Assembly (NCBI GenBank): GCA_018883185.1
Contig: VEQP01000006.1
Span: 1 to 64,000 of the forward strand
Length of the DNA: 64,000 bases
Source: Nevskiaceae bacterium
Lineage (GTDB): Bacteria; Pseudomonadota; Gammaproteobacteria; Steroidobacterales; Steroidobacteraceae
Reading direction: 5' to 3'
Shown: positions 37,018 to 45,553 of the stretch, in pieces
Numbering within the stretch: position 1 is the stretch's first letter
How the letters are laid out: every line of letters starts with the position of its first letter
Notes under the pieces: generated by a model
The model's database searches: none
What the model was told of the DNA's origin: nothing
What the model saw: only the letters and a program-made list of their open reading frames with translations
Program-made: the position numbers and the translations under genes

Positions 37018-38076
37018 TCAGTCGCTCTGACCGAGGCGTTTTTCTTCGGCAAAACGCAGCAGTGCCGACACCAGCGTCAGCACCACCGGGCCGACCACGA
37101 GACCGACGCCGCCAAAGGCCGCCGCACCGCCGATGACGCCGACAAACACGGCCAGCGTGGAAACATGGGCCTGCTTGGAAACGAGCAGCGGTCGGATGAA
37201 ATTATCGACGATCGAAACGAACCCGCCCCACACCAGCATGAACAGCGCGGCGCCGCTTCGGCCCATGCCCGCTAGCGCCAGCGTGGCCGGTATCCAGACG
37301 AAGGCCGTGCCACCCGCAGGCAGCAGCGAGAACAGCGCGGCGAGCACGCCGAACACCACGGGCGAGGGCAAGCCGACGATCGCGAAGGCGATGCCGATAA
37401 GCAGGCCTTGCAGCAGCGCCGTGAGACCGGAGCCGTAGACTACGGCGCGAGTGGTGTTGGCGATCAGTGCCAGCATCTGTTCACGATGTTCGCGATCGAT
37501 AGGCACGAGATTACCGAGACGCTGCAGCATCGAGTGGCCATCACGCAGCATGAAAAACAGCAGGAACAACATCAGCAGAAACGCAACCGTGGTGCCGAGC
37601 GCGCCGATGACCATGCTGCTGCCGAGGCTTGCCGCGTAACGCAGGAATGTTTGTCCGATCGTTATGAAAAAACCGGTGATCTGGCTGCCCTCGAGATCAA
37701 GCAGATCGACGACATCGGCGAGCAAGGGACCGAGTACCGGATACTCCTCGAGTCGGTTGAGTGTCTCGCCATCGATGCGCCAGGCACTGTGCTGCAGATC
37801 GTAGATGAGCGTTCTGCCCTGTTCGATGAAACTCGCGCCAAGCAGCACCAGCGGTGCAAACACCACGACGGGGGTGAGCATCGTCAACACGGCTGCTGCA
37901 CCGCTCGGACGATCACCGAGGCTGCTCGCCAGGCGCGATTGCAAAGGCGCCATAAGCACGGCGAGCACGATCGACCAGGCGAGCGCGCCCCAGAAGGGCG
38001 TCAGGATCTCCCACACGGCATAACCCAGAACGACCACGGTCAAGACGAGAAAGCCGCGTCGATAAAACTCCGTCAT
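37018..38076 (-). CDS. AI-2E family transporter (PF01594 permease)
   Basis: The 352-residue integral membrane protein has about eight helices, in the family layout of an N-terminal hairpin (LTPFWGALAWSIVLAVLMAPL), a periplasmic region and a helical bundle (GLPSPVVFGVLAALFSLLPAGGTAFVW). Family members have been linked to autoinducer-2 export or sodium/proton antiport; which applies here cannot be told. ATG 38076 was chosen over GTG 38085, though neither has a clear ribosome-binding site. Its 5' end faces the VOC lipoprotein gene across only 21 bases, so the two divergent promoters overlap the genes. Confidence 0.85.
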   Translation of the reverse strand: MTEFYRRGFLVLTVVVLGYAVWEILTPFWGALAWSIVLAVLMAPLQSRLASSLGDRPSGAAAVLTMLTPVVVFAPLVLLGASFIEQGRTLIYDLQHSAWRIDGETLNRLEEYPVLGPLLADVVDLLDLEGSQITGFFITIGQTFLRYAASLGSSMVIGALGTTVAFLLMLFLLFFMLRDGHSMLQRLGNLVPIDREHREQMLALIANTTRAVVYGSGLTALLQGLLIGIAFAIVGLPSPVVFGVLAALFSLLPAGGTAFVWIPATLALAGMGRSGAALFMLVWGGFVSIVDNFIRPLLVSKQAHVSTLAVFVGVIGGAAAFGGVGLVVGPVVLTLVSALLRFAEEKRLGQSD

Positions 38077-38097
38077 GCGCCGCACTATACTGGCCTC

Positions 38098-39171
38098 ATG
38101 CGAGCGTTGGCAGTGTGTTTAGCGATCGGCTTCGGCTTCGTTATGGCGGCCTGCTCGACGGGTGCTACGTCACCTGCGGCCGCGCGTCTCGGCGCCACGA
38201 CAGAGGAATTTCTCGTGCCCCCCAACCCCGCCAATCCCAAGGCTTACGCCTACGTCACCCTGAGCGTTGCCGACATGGATCAGGCGCTAGGCCTCTGGGT
38301 GCAACGCTTCGGCATGCAGATCGTGGTGCGGCGCCAAGGCACCGACCCCGGGCTTGCGCGACTATGGGGTGTGGCCGCGGATGCCATCATAGATCAGGCG
38401 TTGCTGTTGACCCCCGGCATGCAGCAAGGCGGCGTACATCTCGTGCGGTTTCGCATGCCGGGTGCGGCGGTACGCGAGGGTGCCTCGACCACCGACCTCG
38501 TACCGAAGAGCGTCGACATTGCCGTCCGCGATATCTCTGCGCGCTATGCCGAGCTCGAATCGGCGGGCTACCGCTTTCGCTCGCCCATCGGTCGCTTCGA
38601 GACCGACGGTGTCATTGTCGACGAGGTTCATCTGCCCGGTCCCGATGGCGTCAACCTCGTGTTCCTCGAACAGCAGGGCAAGCCCGAGCCGGTGAGCCCC
38701 GAGGGCTATGGCGTCGCGCCGCAGATCGTGGCGATTTCACCCGACAACACACGCGAAAAGCTGTTCTTCGAGACGGTACTCGGTCTTGATGAGACGTCCT
38801 ACCATCGTTTCGCGGGCGCTGCGGTAGAACAGACCATCGGCTTACCCGCAGGTGGTGCACTCGATGTGCGTATTTTCGGCGATCGGGGTTACGACTACGG
38901 TCGACTCGAGATCGTGCAGTACGAGGGTGTGAAAAGCGCCGATCTGTATCCGCGCGCCAAGGCACCGGCACGAGGGTTGTTGTCGGTGACTTTCTTCGTG
39001 ACGGATCTTGCCGCCGTGCTCGAGCGTGCCGCGGTGCTGCAGCGCACTGCGGGTGCGATGCGCGCCGCGCCCGTGGATCATGGCGTGGTCTCGAGCGTCT
39101 TCGGCACCGCTCGCATGGCGACCCTGACCTCACCAGCAGGCCTGCGCATCGATCTGCTCGAGCGCCGTTGA
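38098..39171 (+). CDS. VOC-fold (glyoxalase/dioxygenase-like) lipoprotein
   Basis: The 357-residue protein has a signal peptide with a lipoprotein-like box (VMAAC, Cys19). Two or more vicinal-oxygen-chelate modules follow: one from AYVTLSVADMDQALGLWVQRFG (residue about 55) to PDGVNLVFLE, and a second from VAISPDNTREKLFFETVLGL to AGLRIDLLERR. Metal-ligand positions are not clear, so enzymatic activity is uncertain. The frame is open upstream to 37408, but that stretch is antisense to the AI-2E gene and the ATG at 38098 begins the signal peptide. It converges with the glyoxalase-II-like gene (12-base gap). A lipid-anchored VOC protein is uncommon. Confidence 0.75.
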   Translation: MRALAVCLAIGFGFVMAACSTGATSPAAARLGATTEEFLVPPNPANPKAYAYVTLSVADMDQALGLWVQRFGMQIVVRRQGTDPGLARLWGVAADAIIDQALLLTPGMQQGGVHLVRFRMPGAAVREGASTTDLVPKSVDIAVRDISARYAELESAGYRFRSPIGRFETDGVIVDEVHLPGPDGVNLVFLEQQGKPEPVSPEGYGVAPQIVAISPDNTREKLFFETVLGLDETSYHRFAGAAVEQTIGLPAGGALDVRIFGDRGYDYGRLEIVQYEGVKSADLYPRAKAPARGLLSVTFFVTDLAAVLERAAVLQRTAGAMRAAPVDHGVVSSVFGTARMATLTSPAGLRIDLLERR

Positions 39172-39183
39172 TCATTGGGTTTG

Positions 39184-39987
39184 TTACCAGCGGTTGCGCA
39201 GCTCGCGCAGTTTCAGGAAGACAGTTCGCGCATCGGGCGTTTCAGGTAACTCGGGAAACGCAACGCGCAGCCCGGCGATCACCTCGGGTTGAGTCAGCCG
39301 GAAAAACGTGTTGATGCGTTTCTCTTCGCCGAGCGTCGTCACCGGTGCGGCATCGCCTTGACGCTCGCCAAGAGTGGCGAGCGTGCTCGCGGCCACGGTG
39401 TTCTGCGGTTCCCGATCCAACGTGAAGGCGAGGTTGCGCGCTAGATAATCGTGTCCGGGAAACACCCGCGTGGTATCGGGCAAGCGAGCGAGCACTTCGA
39501 CGAACGTGGCGTACAGTAAGCCCGGATCACCACCGTTGTGGCAATTGCCGGCACCCGCGCCGAACAGGGTGTCGCCGCAGATCAGCGCAGGTGCCTCCAG
39601 AGCGCCCTGACCTTGAGCGAGTAGACACAGGTGGGCGCGGGTATGCCCGGGCGTATCGAGGCAGTGCAGCTCGACGCTGCGTCCCACGCGAATCACATCG
39701 CCACCCGCGAGGGCTTTGTTCATGCCGGGAATTCGGCCGGCGGCGCCCTCGTGCGCCAGCACTCGCGCGCCGGTTGCCGCCTGCAGGGGCTCGTTGCCTC
39801 CGACGTGGTCGCCGTGTTCGTGGGTGTTGAGGATCTGGCGGATCGTCCAACCCCGGGCCCGGGCGAACTCGTGGCAGAGCGACCAATCGAGTGGATCCAC
39901 GGCCAGTGCCTCGCCGGTTTCCTCACAGGCAATCAAATAGTGGTAATTACGCCACGCGTTGGAGGGCCATAGTCGCTCGATGAGCAT
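39184..39987 (-). CDS. gloB: Hydroxyacylglutathione hydrolase (glyoxalase II)
   Basis: This metallo-beta-lactamase-fold thioesterase hydrolyses S-lactoylglutathione. The 267-residue protein carries the binuclear metal motif His56-Glu-His58-Gly-Asp60-His61 (THEHGDHVGG), DTPGHTRAHLCLL, GDTLFGAGAGN and FPGHDYLARNL. A C-terminal substrate-binding segment (EKRINTFFRL) distinguishes glyoxalase II from general family members. The length is normal. The gene is divergent from pcs, with 76 bases between them. Confidence 0.9.
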   Translation of the reverse strand: MLIERLWPSNAWRNYHYLIACEETGEALAVDPLDWSLCHEFARARGWTIRQILNTHEHGDHVGGNEPLQAATGARVLAHEGAAGRIPGMNKALAGGDVIRVGRSVELHCLDTPGHTRAHLCLLAQGQGALEAPALICGDTLFGAGAGNCHNGGDPGLLYATFVEVLARLPDTTRVFPGHDYLARNLAFTLDREPQNTVAASTLATLGERQGDAAPVTTLGEEKRINTFFRLTQPEVIAGLRVAFPELPETPDARTVFLKLRELRNRW

Positions 39988-40063
39988 GGATCACCGTGAA
40001 TTTTTACAAGGCGTATTTCACAGGAGTTGATGCTAGATTGCCATCGGGGGTCGGAGAAAATGC
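39988..40063. promoter_or_regulatory. Divergent intergenic region, gloB / pcs-mcr
   Basis: The 76-base gap is AT-rich at its centre and holds the GGAG ribosome-binding site for pcs at 40053-40056. Two near-consensus -35-like hexamers face pcs (TTTACA at 40003, TTCACA at 40017), but I find no -10 box at proper spacing, so no promoter is assigned. Confidence 0.35.
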
Positions 40064-43000
40064 ATGTCGATGTCGATCGGGTCCAAGGAACCGGCCCCGG
40101 CTCCTGTGGCGGTTGTCCCACCGTCTGCGCACGTCAATCCCCTCACCACTCGTTCGGCCTGGGAGGCGGCACGCACCGCTTGCCAGCACGATCCGGGTGC
40201 CTATCACGGCGACATCGCCTGTCGTGAACTGCATTGGTTCGAGCCGAGCGTCGGCGAGCACGGGGCGTGGATCCGCTTCGAGGCGGCGACGGGCGTGTGG
40301 CGGGGCTTCGATGCCCGCAGCCTGCAACCGGTGCAGCCGACCCTGCCCGCGCAGTACCGGCCCTGGCATACCGCACTCGATTCCAGCGAAGCGCCGTTTT
40401 ATCGCTGGTTCGGCGGCGCACTCACCAACGCCTGCTTCAATGAAATAGACCGCCATGTGCTCGAAGGCCATGGCGCAGAGGCGGCGCTGTGGTTCGAAGG
40501 CGATCGCTGGGATCAGTCGCAGGACGGTGGCCGCGGCGGACCGGTGGTTTCGTATTCGGTATCACGCAAGCAGTTGCTGCTCGAAGTGGCGCGCTGCGCG
40601 CTCGCGCTGCGAAATCTCGGTTTGCAGGCCGGTGATCGCATCGCGATCAACATGCCGAATATTCCGGAGCAAGTGTACTGGACCGAGGCGTGCAAGCGCC
40701 TCGGCATCGTCTACACGCCGGTGTTCGGCGGTTTCAGCGACAAGACGCTGTCCGACCGCATCCACAACGCCGGTGCCCGGGTGGTCATCACCGCCGACGG
40801 CGGCTATCGCAACGCGCAGATCGTCGCTTTCAAAGAGGCGTACACCGATCCTGCCCTAGATGGTTATGTGCCGGCCGAGCAGGCGGTGCGTGCCGTCGCG
40901 CAGGCACTGGAGTCTCTGGGGCTTTCCGCAGCACACTCGGCGCGCATCCTCGAGGGCGCAGAGCGCGTGGTGGCCAATGAAATCACGCTCGAACGCTCGG
41001 ACATCATGCGCGGCGTCGGCCGCGCACTCGAAAGTCTGAGTGGCCTCAGTTCCGCCGAAGCCAGTCGCATCAGAACGGCGATTGCTTCTGCGCTGGTCAC
41101 CACCCCACCGCGAGTCGACACCGTCATCGTCGTGCGCCATACGGCGCAGGCCGATTTGCTGTGGCGCCCCGAGCGCGATCAATGGGGTCATGAGCTCACG
41201 GCGACTGCGCAGCAGCAGTTGCTGGCGGCCGCGCGAGCGGCGGGTTTTGTCGTGCACGATGAGGCGAGTCTGCTGGCTCTGCCCGACCGCCAGTTTGTCG
41301 CGGCCGTGTGGGCAGCAGCGCCGGTCGAGCCGCTCGATGCAGAATTTCCGCTGTTTTTCATCTACACCTCGGGCTCCACCGGCAAGCCCAAGGGTGTGGT
41401 GCATGTGCATGGCGGTTACGTCAGCGGCGTGGCGCACAGCATGCGTGTTGCTTTCGATGCGCGCGCCGGTGATGTGATGTACGTGGTCGCTGATCCGGGC
41501 TGGATCACCGGCCAGAGTTACATGATCAGCGGCGCGCTCAGCACTCGCGTCACCACGGTCATCGCCGAGGGCGCTCCGGTGTTTCCGGGCGCGGGTCGTT
41601 TCGCAAGCATCATCGAGCGACTCAAGGTCAACATTTTCAAGGCGGGCGTCACGTTCCTCAAGACGGTGATGACCGATCCGCAGAACGTCGAAGACGTTCG
41701 TGCGTACTCGCGCGCGAGCCTGCGCATGGCCACGTTCTGTGCCGAGCCGACCTCACCCGTCGTGCAGCAGTTCGGCATGGATCTGGTCACGCCCTGGTAC
41801 ACCAATAGTTACTGGGCCACCGAGCACGGCGGCATCGTCTGGACGCACCTCTACGGCAACGCGGATTTCCCGCTGCGCGCTGATGCCCACACCTATCCGC
41901 TGCCGTGGATCTTGGGCGATGTGTGGGTGGCGGACAGCGAGGCCGATGCCTCGGGCAGCGTGCAGGCGCGCAGTGCCGACATTGGCGAAAAAGGCGAGAT
42001 CGTGATCGCCGCGCCATTTCCGTACCTGTGCCGCACGATCTGGGGTGCGGAGGCCGACTTCAAGATCGAGGGTCGCGCCGTGGCGCGCGGTTGGCGCGGC
42101 GATTTTGAGCGCTATCGCAAGACTTACTGGACGCGTTGGCGCGGTACGCTCGCCTACACGCAGGGCGATTTCGCCGTGAAGTACGCCGATGGCGGGTTTT
42201 CGCTGCATGGTCGCTCGGATGATGTCATCAACGTATCGGGCCATCGTCTCGGCACCGAAGAAATCGAAGGCGCCATCCTGCGCGACAAGCAGGTCAACCC
42301 CGATTCACCCGTGGGTAACGTCATCGTGGTGGGCGCGCCGCATGCTCAAAAGGGCCTCACACCGCTGGCCTTCGTCAAGCCCGCGCCCGGTCGCAAGCTC
42401 GCGGCCGAAGATCGACGCCGCCTGATCGAGACCGTTCGACAGGAAAAAGGTCAGGTCGCCATTCCCGAAGACTTTGTCGAAGTTAGCCAGTTTCCCGAGA
42501 CCCGCAGTGGCAAATACATGCGACGTATGGTGCGCGCACTCGTCGAGGGTCAAGACGTAGGCGACACCTCGACGCTGCGCAACCCGGAGTCCATCGACGA
42601 GTTGCGCAAGGCGATCCGCGAGTGGCAAGCGCGTCAGCGCGTGGCGGATGAGCAGCAGTTATTCGAGGACTTCCGCTATTTCCGCATTCATTACCATGCC
42701 ACGGGAAGCCGTCGGCGCAATGCGGCACGTATCGCTATCGTCACGGTCAACAATCCGCCGGTCAACGCACTCAACGAGCGCGCCCTCGACGAGTTGAACA
42801 TTGTCATCGATCACGTTGCGCGGCGCGACGACGTCAAGGCCGTAATTTTCACCGGTCAGGGTACGGCAGCTTTCGTCGCCGGTGCCGACATCCGTCAGTT
42901 ACTCGAGGACGTGCACACCCTCGATGAAGCACTGCCGCTGCCCAACAACGCCCATTTGGCATTTCGCAAGATCGAATCGATGGGCAAGCCGGCCATCGCC

Positions 43001-45553
43001 GCAATCAATGGTGTTGCGCTCGGTGGGGGCATGGAATTCGCGATGGCCTGCCACGTGCGACTCGCTGAATCAACGGCCACCTTCGGCCAGCCGGAAGTGA
43101 GGCTTAATCTATTGCCGGGCTACGGCGGCACACAGCGTTTGCCACGTTTGCTAGAGCAGGCGGCGCACCCCGCACCGCTCGTTCGCGCGTTCGAAATCAT
43201 CATGGGCGGTCGGACGGTCGAGGCAGCGCAGATGCACGCCGACGGTCTGCTGCACGCCGTGGCCGAAGAGCACGAAGATGTCCTGTCGCTCGCCACACGT
43301 CTTGCCAGCGAATACATCAAGGCACCGCAGGGACGCAATCTCGTAGCACGTCAGTTTGCCGCGCGTCGCGCTGCCAATGAGACGTGGCACGCCGCAGGCC
43401 GCGACGATCTGACGTCGGCGCTGGCCGATGCTGAAGTGCTCAAGCTGCTCGCGCAGGCGCGCACCGTGGGGCGTGCGGCCACCGCGGAGCGCATTGTCGA
43501 TGCCGTGCGCACCGGTTGGGTCAGCGGCGTCAGCGACGGGTTGGCGCGCGAGGCGCAGTTGTTTGCCGAGGCGATCATCGATCCGGCCGGAGGCAAGGCT
43601 GGCATCCGCGCGTTTTTCGACAAGCAGAGCGCGCCGTTGCCGGTGCGACGCGATAGTGCGCCGAGCGCAGCCGAGCAAAAGACGCTTGAACGGCAAGGCA
43701 AATTGCTGCCGGTGGGTGCCGCGTTCTTTCCGGGTCTGACGCCGTTGCCGCAATGGCAATATGGGCACGCCGTCGTCAAGGACTCGCAGACGGGTGCACC
43801 GGCGCATGGTTTACCGCGCGAGGCGGAGCGACAGATCGTACTGCCTGTACCCTCACCGGGTGCGAACGAGGCGTTGGTGTACGTGCTCGCCTCGGAAGTG
43901 AACTTCAATGATATCTGGGCGATCACCGGTATTCCGGTCTCGCCGTTCGAGAATCACGATCTCGACTATCAGGTTACAGGCTCGGGTGGTGTTGCTCTGA
44001 TCGCTGCCGTCGGCAGTGAGGTCAAACGCGAGGGTCGTCTCAAGGTCGGTGACCTGGTTACCGTGTACTCAGGTCAGAGCGATTTGCTCTCACCGCTCGC
44101 CGCTCGCGATCCAATGTACGCGGGTTTCTCGATCCAAGGTTATGAGACCGATACGGGTAGCCACCAGCAATTTCTGCTGGTGCAAGGCCCGCAGCTGCAT
44201 CCGTTGCCGCCCGATCTGACGCTCGAAGCTGCGGGTTCCTACGTGTTGAACCTCGGCACGGTGGTACGCGCGCTGTTCACGACGCTGCAGATCGAGACGG
44301 GCAAGACTCTCTTCGTCGAGGGTGCAGCCACGGGTACGGGCTTCGAAGCGCTGAAGAGTGCTGCACGAAACGGTCTCGCGGCCGTGGGTCTAGTCTCGAG
44401 TGTCGAGCGGGCGCAGTTCATCGCTTCGCAAGGTGCAGCAGGTTCCATCAATCGGCGTGATCCGCGCTGGAGTCAGGCGTTCACCACCGTGCCCGCCGAT
44501 CCTGCCGCCATTGCCGAGTGGCAGCGCGCCGGCGAGCCGATCCTTGAAGAAATGCGTCGTCAAACCGGTGGACGACTCGCTGACTATGTCGTCTCGCACG
44601 CGGGTCAAGAGTCGTTCCCGCGCTCATTCCAGCTGTTGGCCGAGCACGGCACGCTGACGTTCTACGGCGCCACCAGCGGCTACTGGTTCTCGTTCGTCGG
44701 CAAGACGGGCGCAGCCACTCCGGAGGATATGCTGCGTCGTGCGCGACTGCGCGCCGGTGAGGCCGTGTTGTTGTACTACGGGGTTGGCAGCCGGGATCTG
44801 CTGGATGCGGTCGGCCTGCAAGCGATCGAGGCGGTTCGTGCGGCGGGCGGTCGATTGGTGGTGGCCACGGCGAGCGACGCGCAGCGCGAGTTCGTGCAGT
44901 CGCTGGGCTTTGGCGATGCGGTGCGCGGCGTCGTATCGATCGAAGAGATTCGTCGCAAGGAAGGAGCGGATTTCGATTGGCCAGATGCCTTGCCGGCCAT
45001 GCCCGATGCGAAACGTGAGACAGCACGATTCAAGGAGGCGGTACGGCAGTTCCAAGAGCGCACGATGAAGCCCTTCGGCAGTGCCATCGGTCGCTGGTTG
45101 CGCTCCGCAGACAACCCGCGTGGTTACCCGGATCTGATCATCGAGCGTGCAGGTCACGATGCACTCGCGGCTTCGACGTCGCTCGTCAAGCCGTTCACGG
45201 GTCGCATCGTGTACTGCGAGTCGATGCAAGATCGACGCTATACGTTCTACGCACCGCAGGTGTGGATGCGCCAGCGACGCATTCTGATGCCGACGGCAAC
45301 GATTGCGGGCACGCATCTCTGCAATGCCTATGAGGTTGCGCGCATGAACGACATGATTGCTGCCGGGCAGCTTGAAGTGAGCGCGCCGACCGTTGTGCCG
45401 TGGGACGAGTTGCCTGCTGCACACCAAGCGATGTGGGACAACACCCACGCAGGTGCGAATTACGTCGTCAATCATGCGCTGCCAAGGATCGGGCTGCGCT
45501 CGCGCGACGAGTTGTATCAGGAATGGAGCGCGCTGCAAGGAGCCGCACGATGA
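40064..45553 (+). CDS. pcs: Propionyl-CoA synthase (ligase-dehydratase-reductase fusion)
   Basis: The 1829-residue protein fuses three enzymes, in the order and length of Chloroflexus propionyl-CoA synthase. An acyl-CoA ligase domain (about 20-850) has the AMP-binding loop YTSGSTGKPKGVVH near 434 and the PETRSGKYMRRM lysine near 815. An enoyl-CoA hydratase domain (about 875-1170) shows ALGGGMEFAMACH and GQPEVRLNLLPGYGG. A zinc-free enoyl-CoA reductase of the MDR family (about 1270-1829) has its nucleotide site at VEGAATGTGFEALK near 1417. Overall: 3-hydroxypropionate + ATP + CoA + NADPH to propionyl-CoA via acryloyl-CoA, kept inside the protein. The ATG at 40064 has GGAG 7 bases before it. 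The stop overlaps the mcr ATG. A ribosome-binding site for mcr sits inside the last codons. Confidence 0.92.
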   Translation: MSMSIGSKEPAPAPVAVVPPSAHVNPLTTRSAWEAARTACQHDPGAYHGDIACRELHWFEPSVGEHGAWIRFEAATGVWRGFDARSLQPVQPTLPAQYRPWHTALDSSEAPFYRWFGGALTNACFNEIDRHVLEGHGAEAALWFEGDRWDQSQDGGRGGPVVSYSVSRKQLLLEVARCALALRNLGLQAGDRIAINMPNIPEQVYWTEACKRLGIVYTPVFGGFSDKTLSDRIHNAGARVVITADGGYRNAQIVAFKEAYTDPALDGYVPAEQAVRAVAQALESLGLSAAHSARILEGAERVVANEITLERSDIMRGVGRALESLSGLSSAEASRIRTAIASALVTTPPRVDTVIVVRHTAQADLLWRPERDQWGHELTATAQQQLLAAARAAGFVVHDEASLLALPDRQFVAAVWAAAPVEPLDAEFPLFFIYTSGSTGKPKGVVHVHGGYVSGVAHSMRVAFDARAGDVMYVVADPGWITGQSYMISGALSTRVTTVIAEGAPVFPGAGRFASIIERLKVNIFKAGVTFLKTVMTDPQNVEDVRAYSRASLRMATFCAEPTSPVVQQFGMDLVTPWYTNSYWATEHGGIVWTHLYGNADFPLRADAHTYPLPWILGDVWVADSEADASGSVQARSADIGEKGEIVIAAPFPYLCRTIWGAEADFKIEGRAVARGWRGDFERYRKTYWTRWRGTLAYTQGDFAVKYADGGFSLHGRSDDVINVSGHRLGTEEIEGAILRDKQVNPDSPVGNVIVVGAPHAQKGLTPLAFVKPAPGRKLAAEDRRRLIETVRQEKGQVAIPEDFVEVSQFPETRSGKYMRRMVRALVEGQDVGDTSTLRNPESIDELRKAIREWQARQRVADEQQLFEDFRYFRIHYHATGSRRRNAARIAIVTVNNPPVNALNERALDELNIVIDHVARRDDVKAVIFTGQGTAAFVAGADIRQLLEDVHTLDEALPLPNNAHLAFRKIESMGKPAIAAINGVALGGGMEFAMACHVRLAESTATFGQPEVRLNLLPGYGGTQRLPRLLEQAAHPAPLVRAFEIIMGGRTVEAAQMHADGLLHAVAEEHEDVLSLATRLASEYIKAPQGRNLVARQFAARRAANETWHAAGRDDLTSALADAEVLKLLAQARTVGRAATAERIVDAVRTGWVSGVSDGLAREAQLFAEAIIDPAGGKAGIRAFFDKQSAPLPVRRDSAPSAAEQKTLERQGKLLPVGAAFFPGLTPLPQWQYGHAVVKDSQTGAPAHGLPREAERQIVLPVPSPGANEALVYVLASEVNFNDIWAITGIPVSPFENHDLDYQVTGSGGVALIAAVGSEVKREGRLKVGDLVTVYSGQSDLLSPLAARDPMYAGFSIQGYETDTGSHQQFLLVQGPQLHPLPPDLTLEAAGSYVLNLGTVVRALFTTLQIETGKTLFVEGAATGTGFEALKSAARNGLAAVGLVSSVERAQFIASQGAAGSINRRDPRWSQAFTTVPADPAAIAEWQRAGEPILEEMRRQTGGRLADYVVSHAGQESFPRSFQLLAEHGTLTFYGATSGYWFSFVGKTGAATPEDMLRRARLRAGEAVLLYYGVGSRDLLDAVGLQAIEAVRAAGGRLVVATASDAQREFVQSLGFGDAVRGVVSIEEIRRKEGADFDWPDALPAMPDAKRETARFKEAVRQFQERTMKPFGSAIGRWLRSADNPRGYPDLIIERAGHDALAASTSLVKPFTGRIVYCESMQDRRYTFYAPQVWMRQRRILMPTATIAGTHLCNAYEVARMNDMIAAGQLEVSAPTVVPWDELPAAHQAMWDNTHAGANYVVNHALPRIGLRSRDELYQEWSALQGAAR

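Noticed and set aside
37408-38097. Long 5' extension of the VOC lipoprotein frame
   Set aside because: It is antisense to the AI-2E permease gene and composed of His/Gln/Arg-rich residues; the signal peptide begins at 38098.
43850-45553. C-terminal part of pcs as a separate crotonyl-CoA carboxylase/reductase gene
   Set aside because: The frame is continuous with the hydratase domain, with no stop, start or ribosome-binding site between them.
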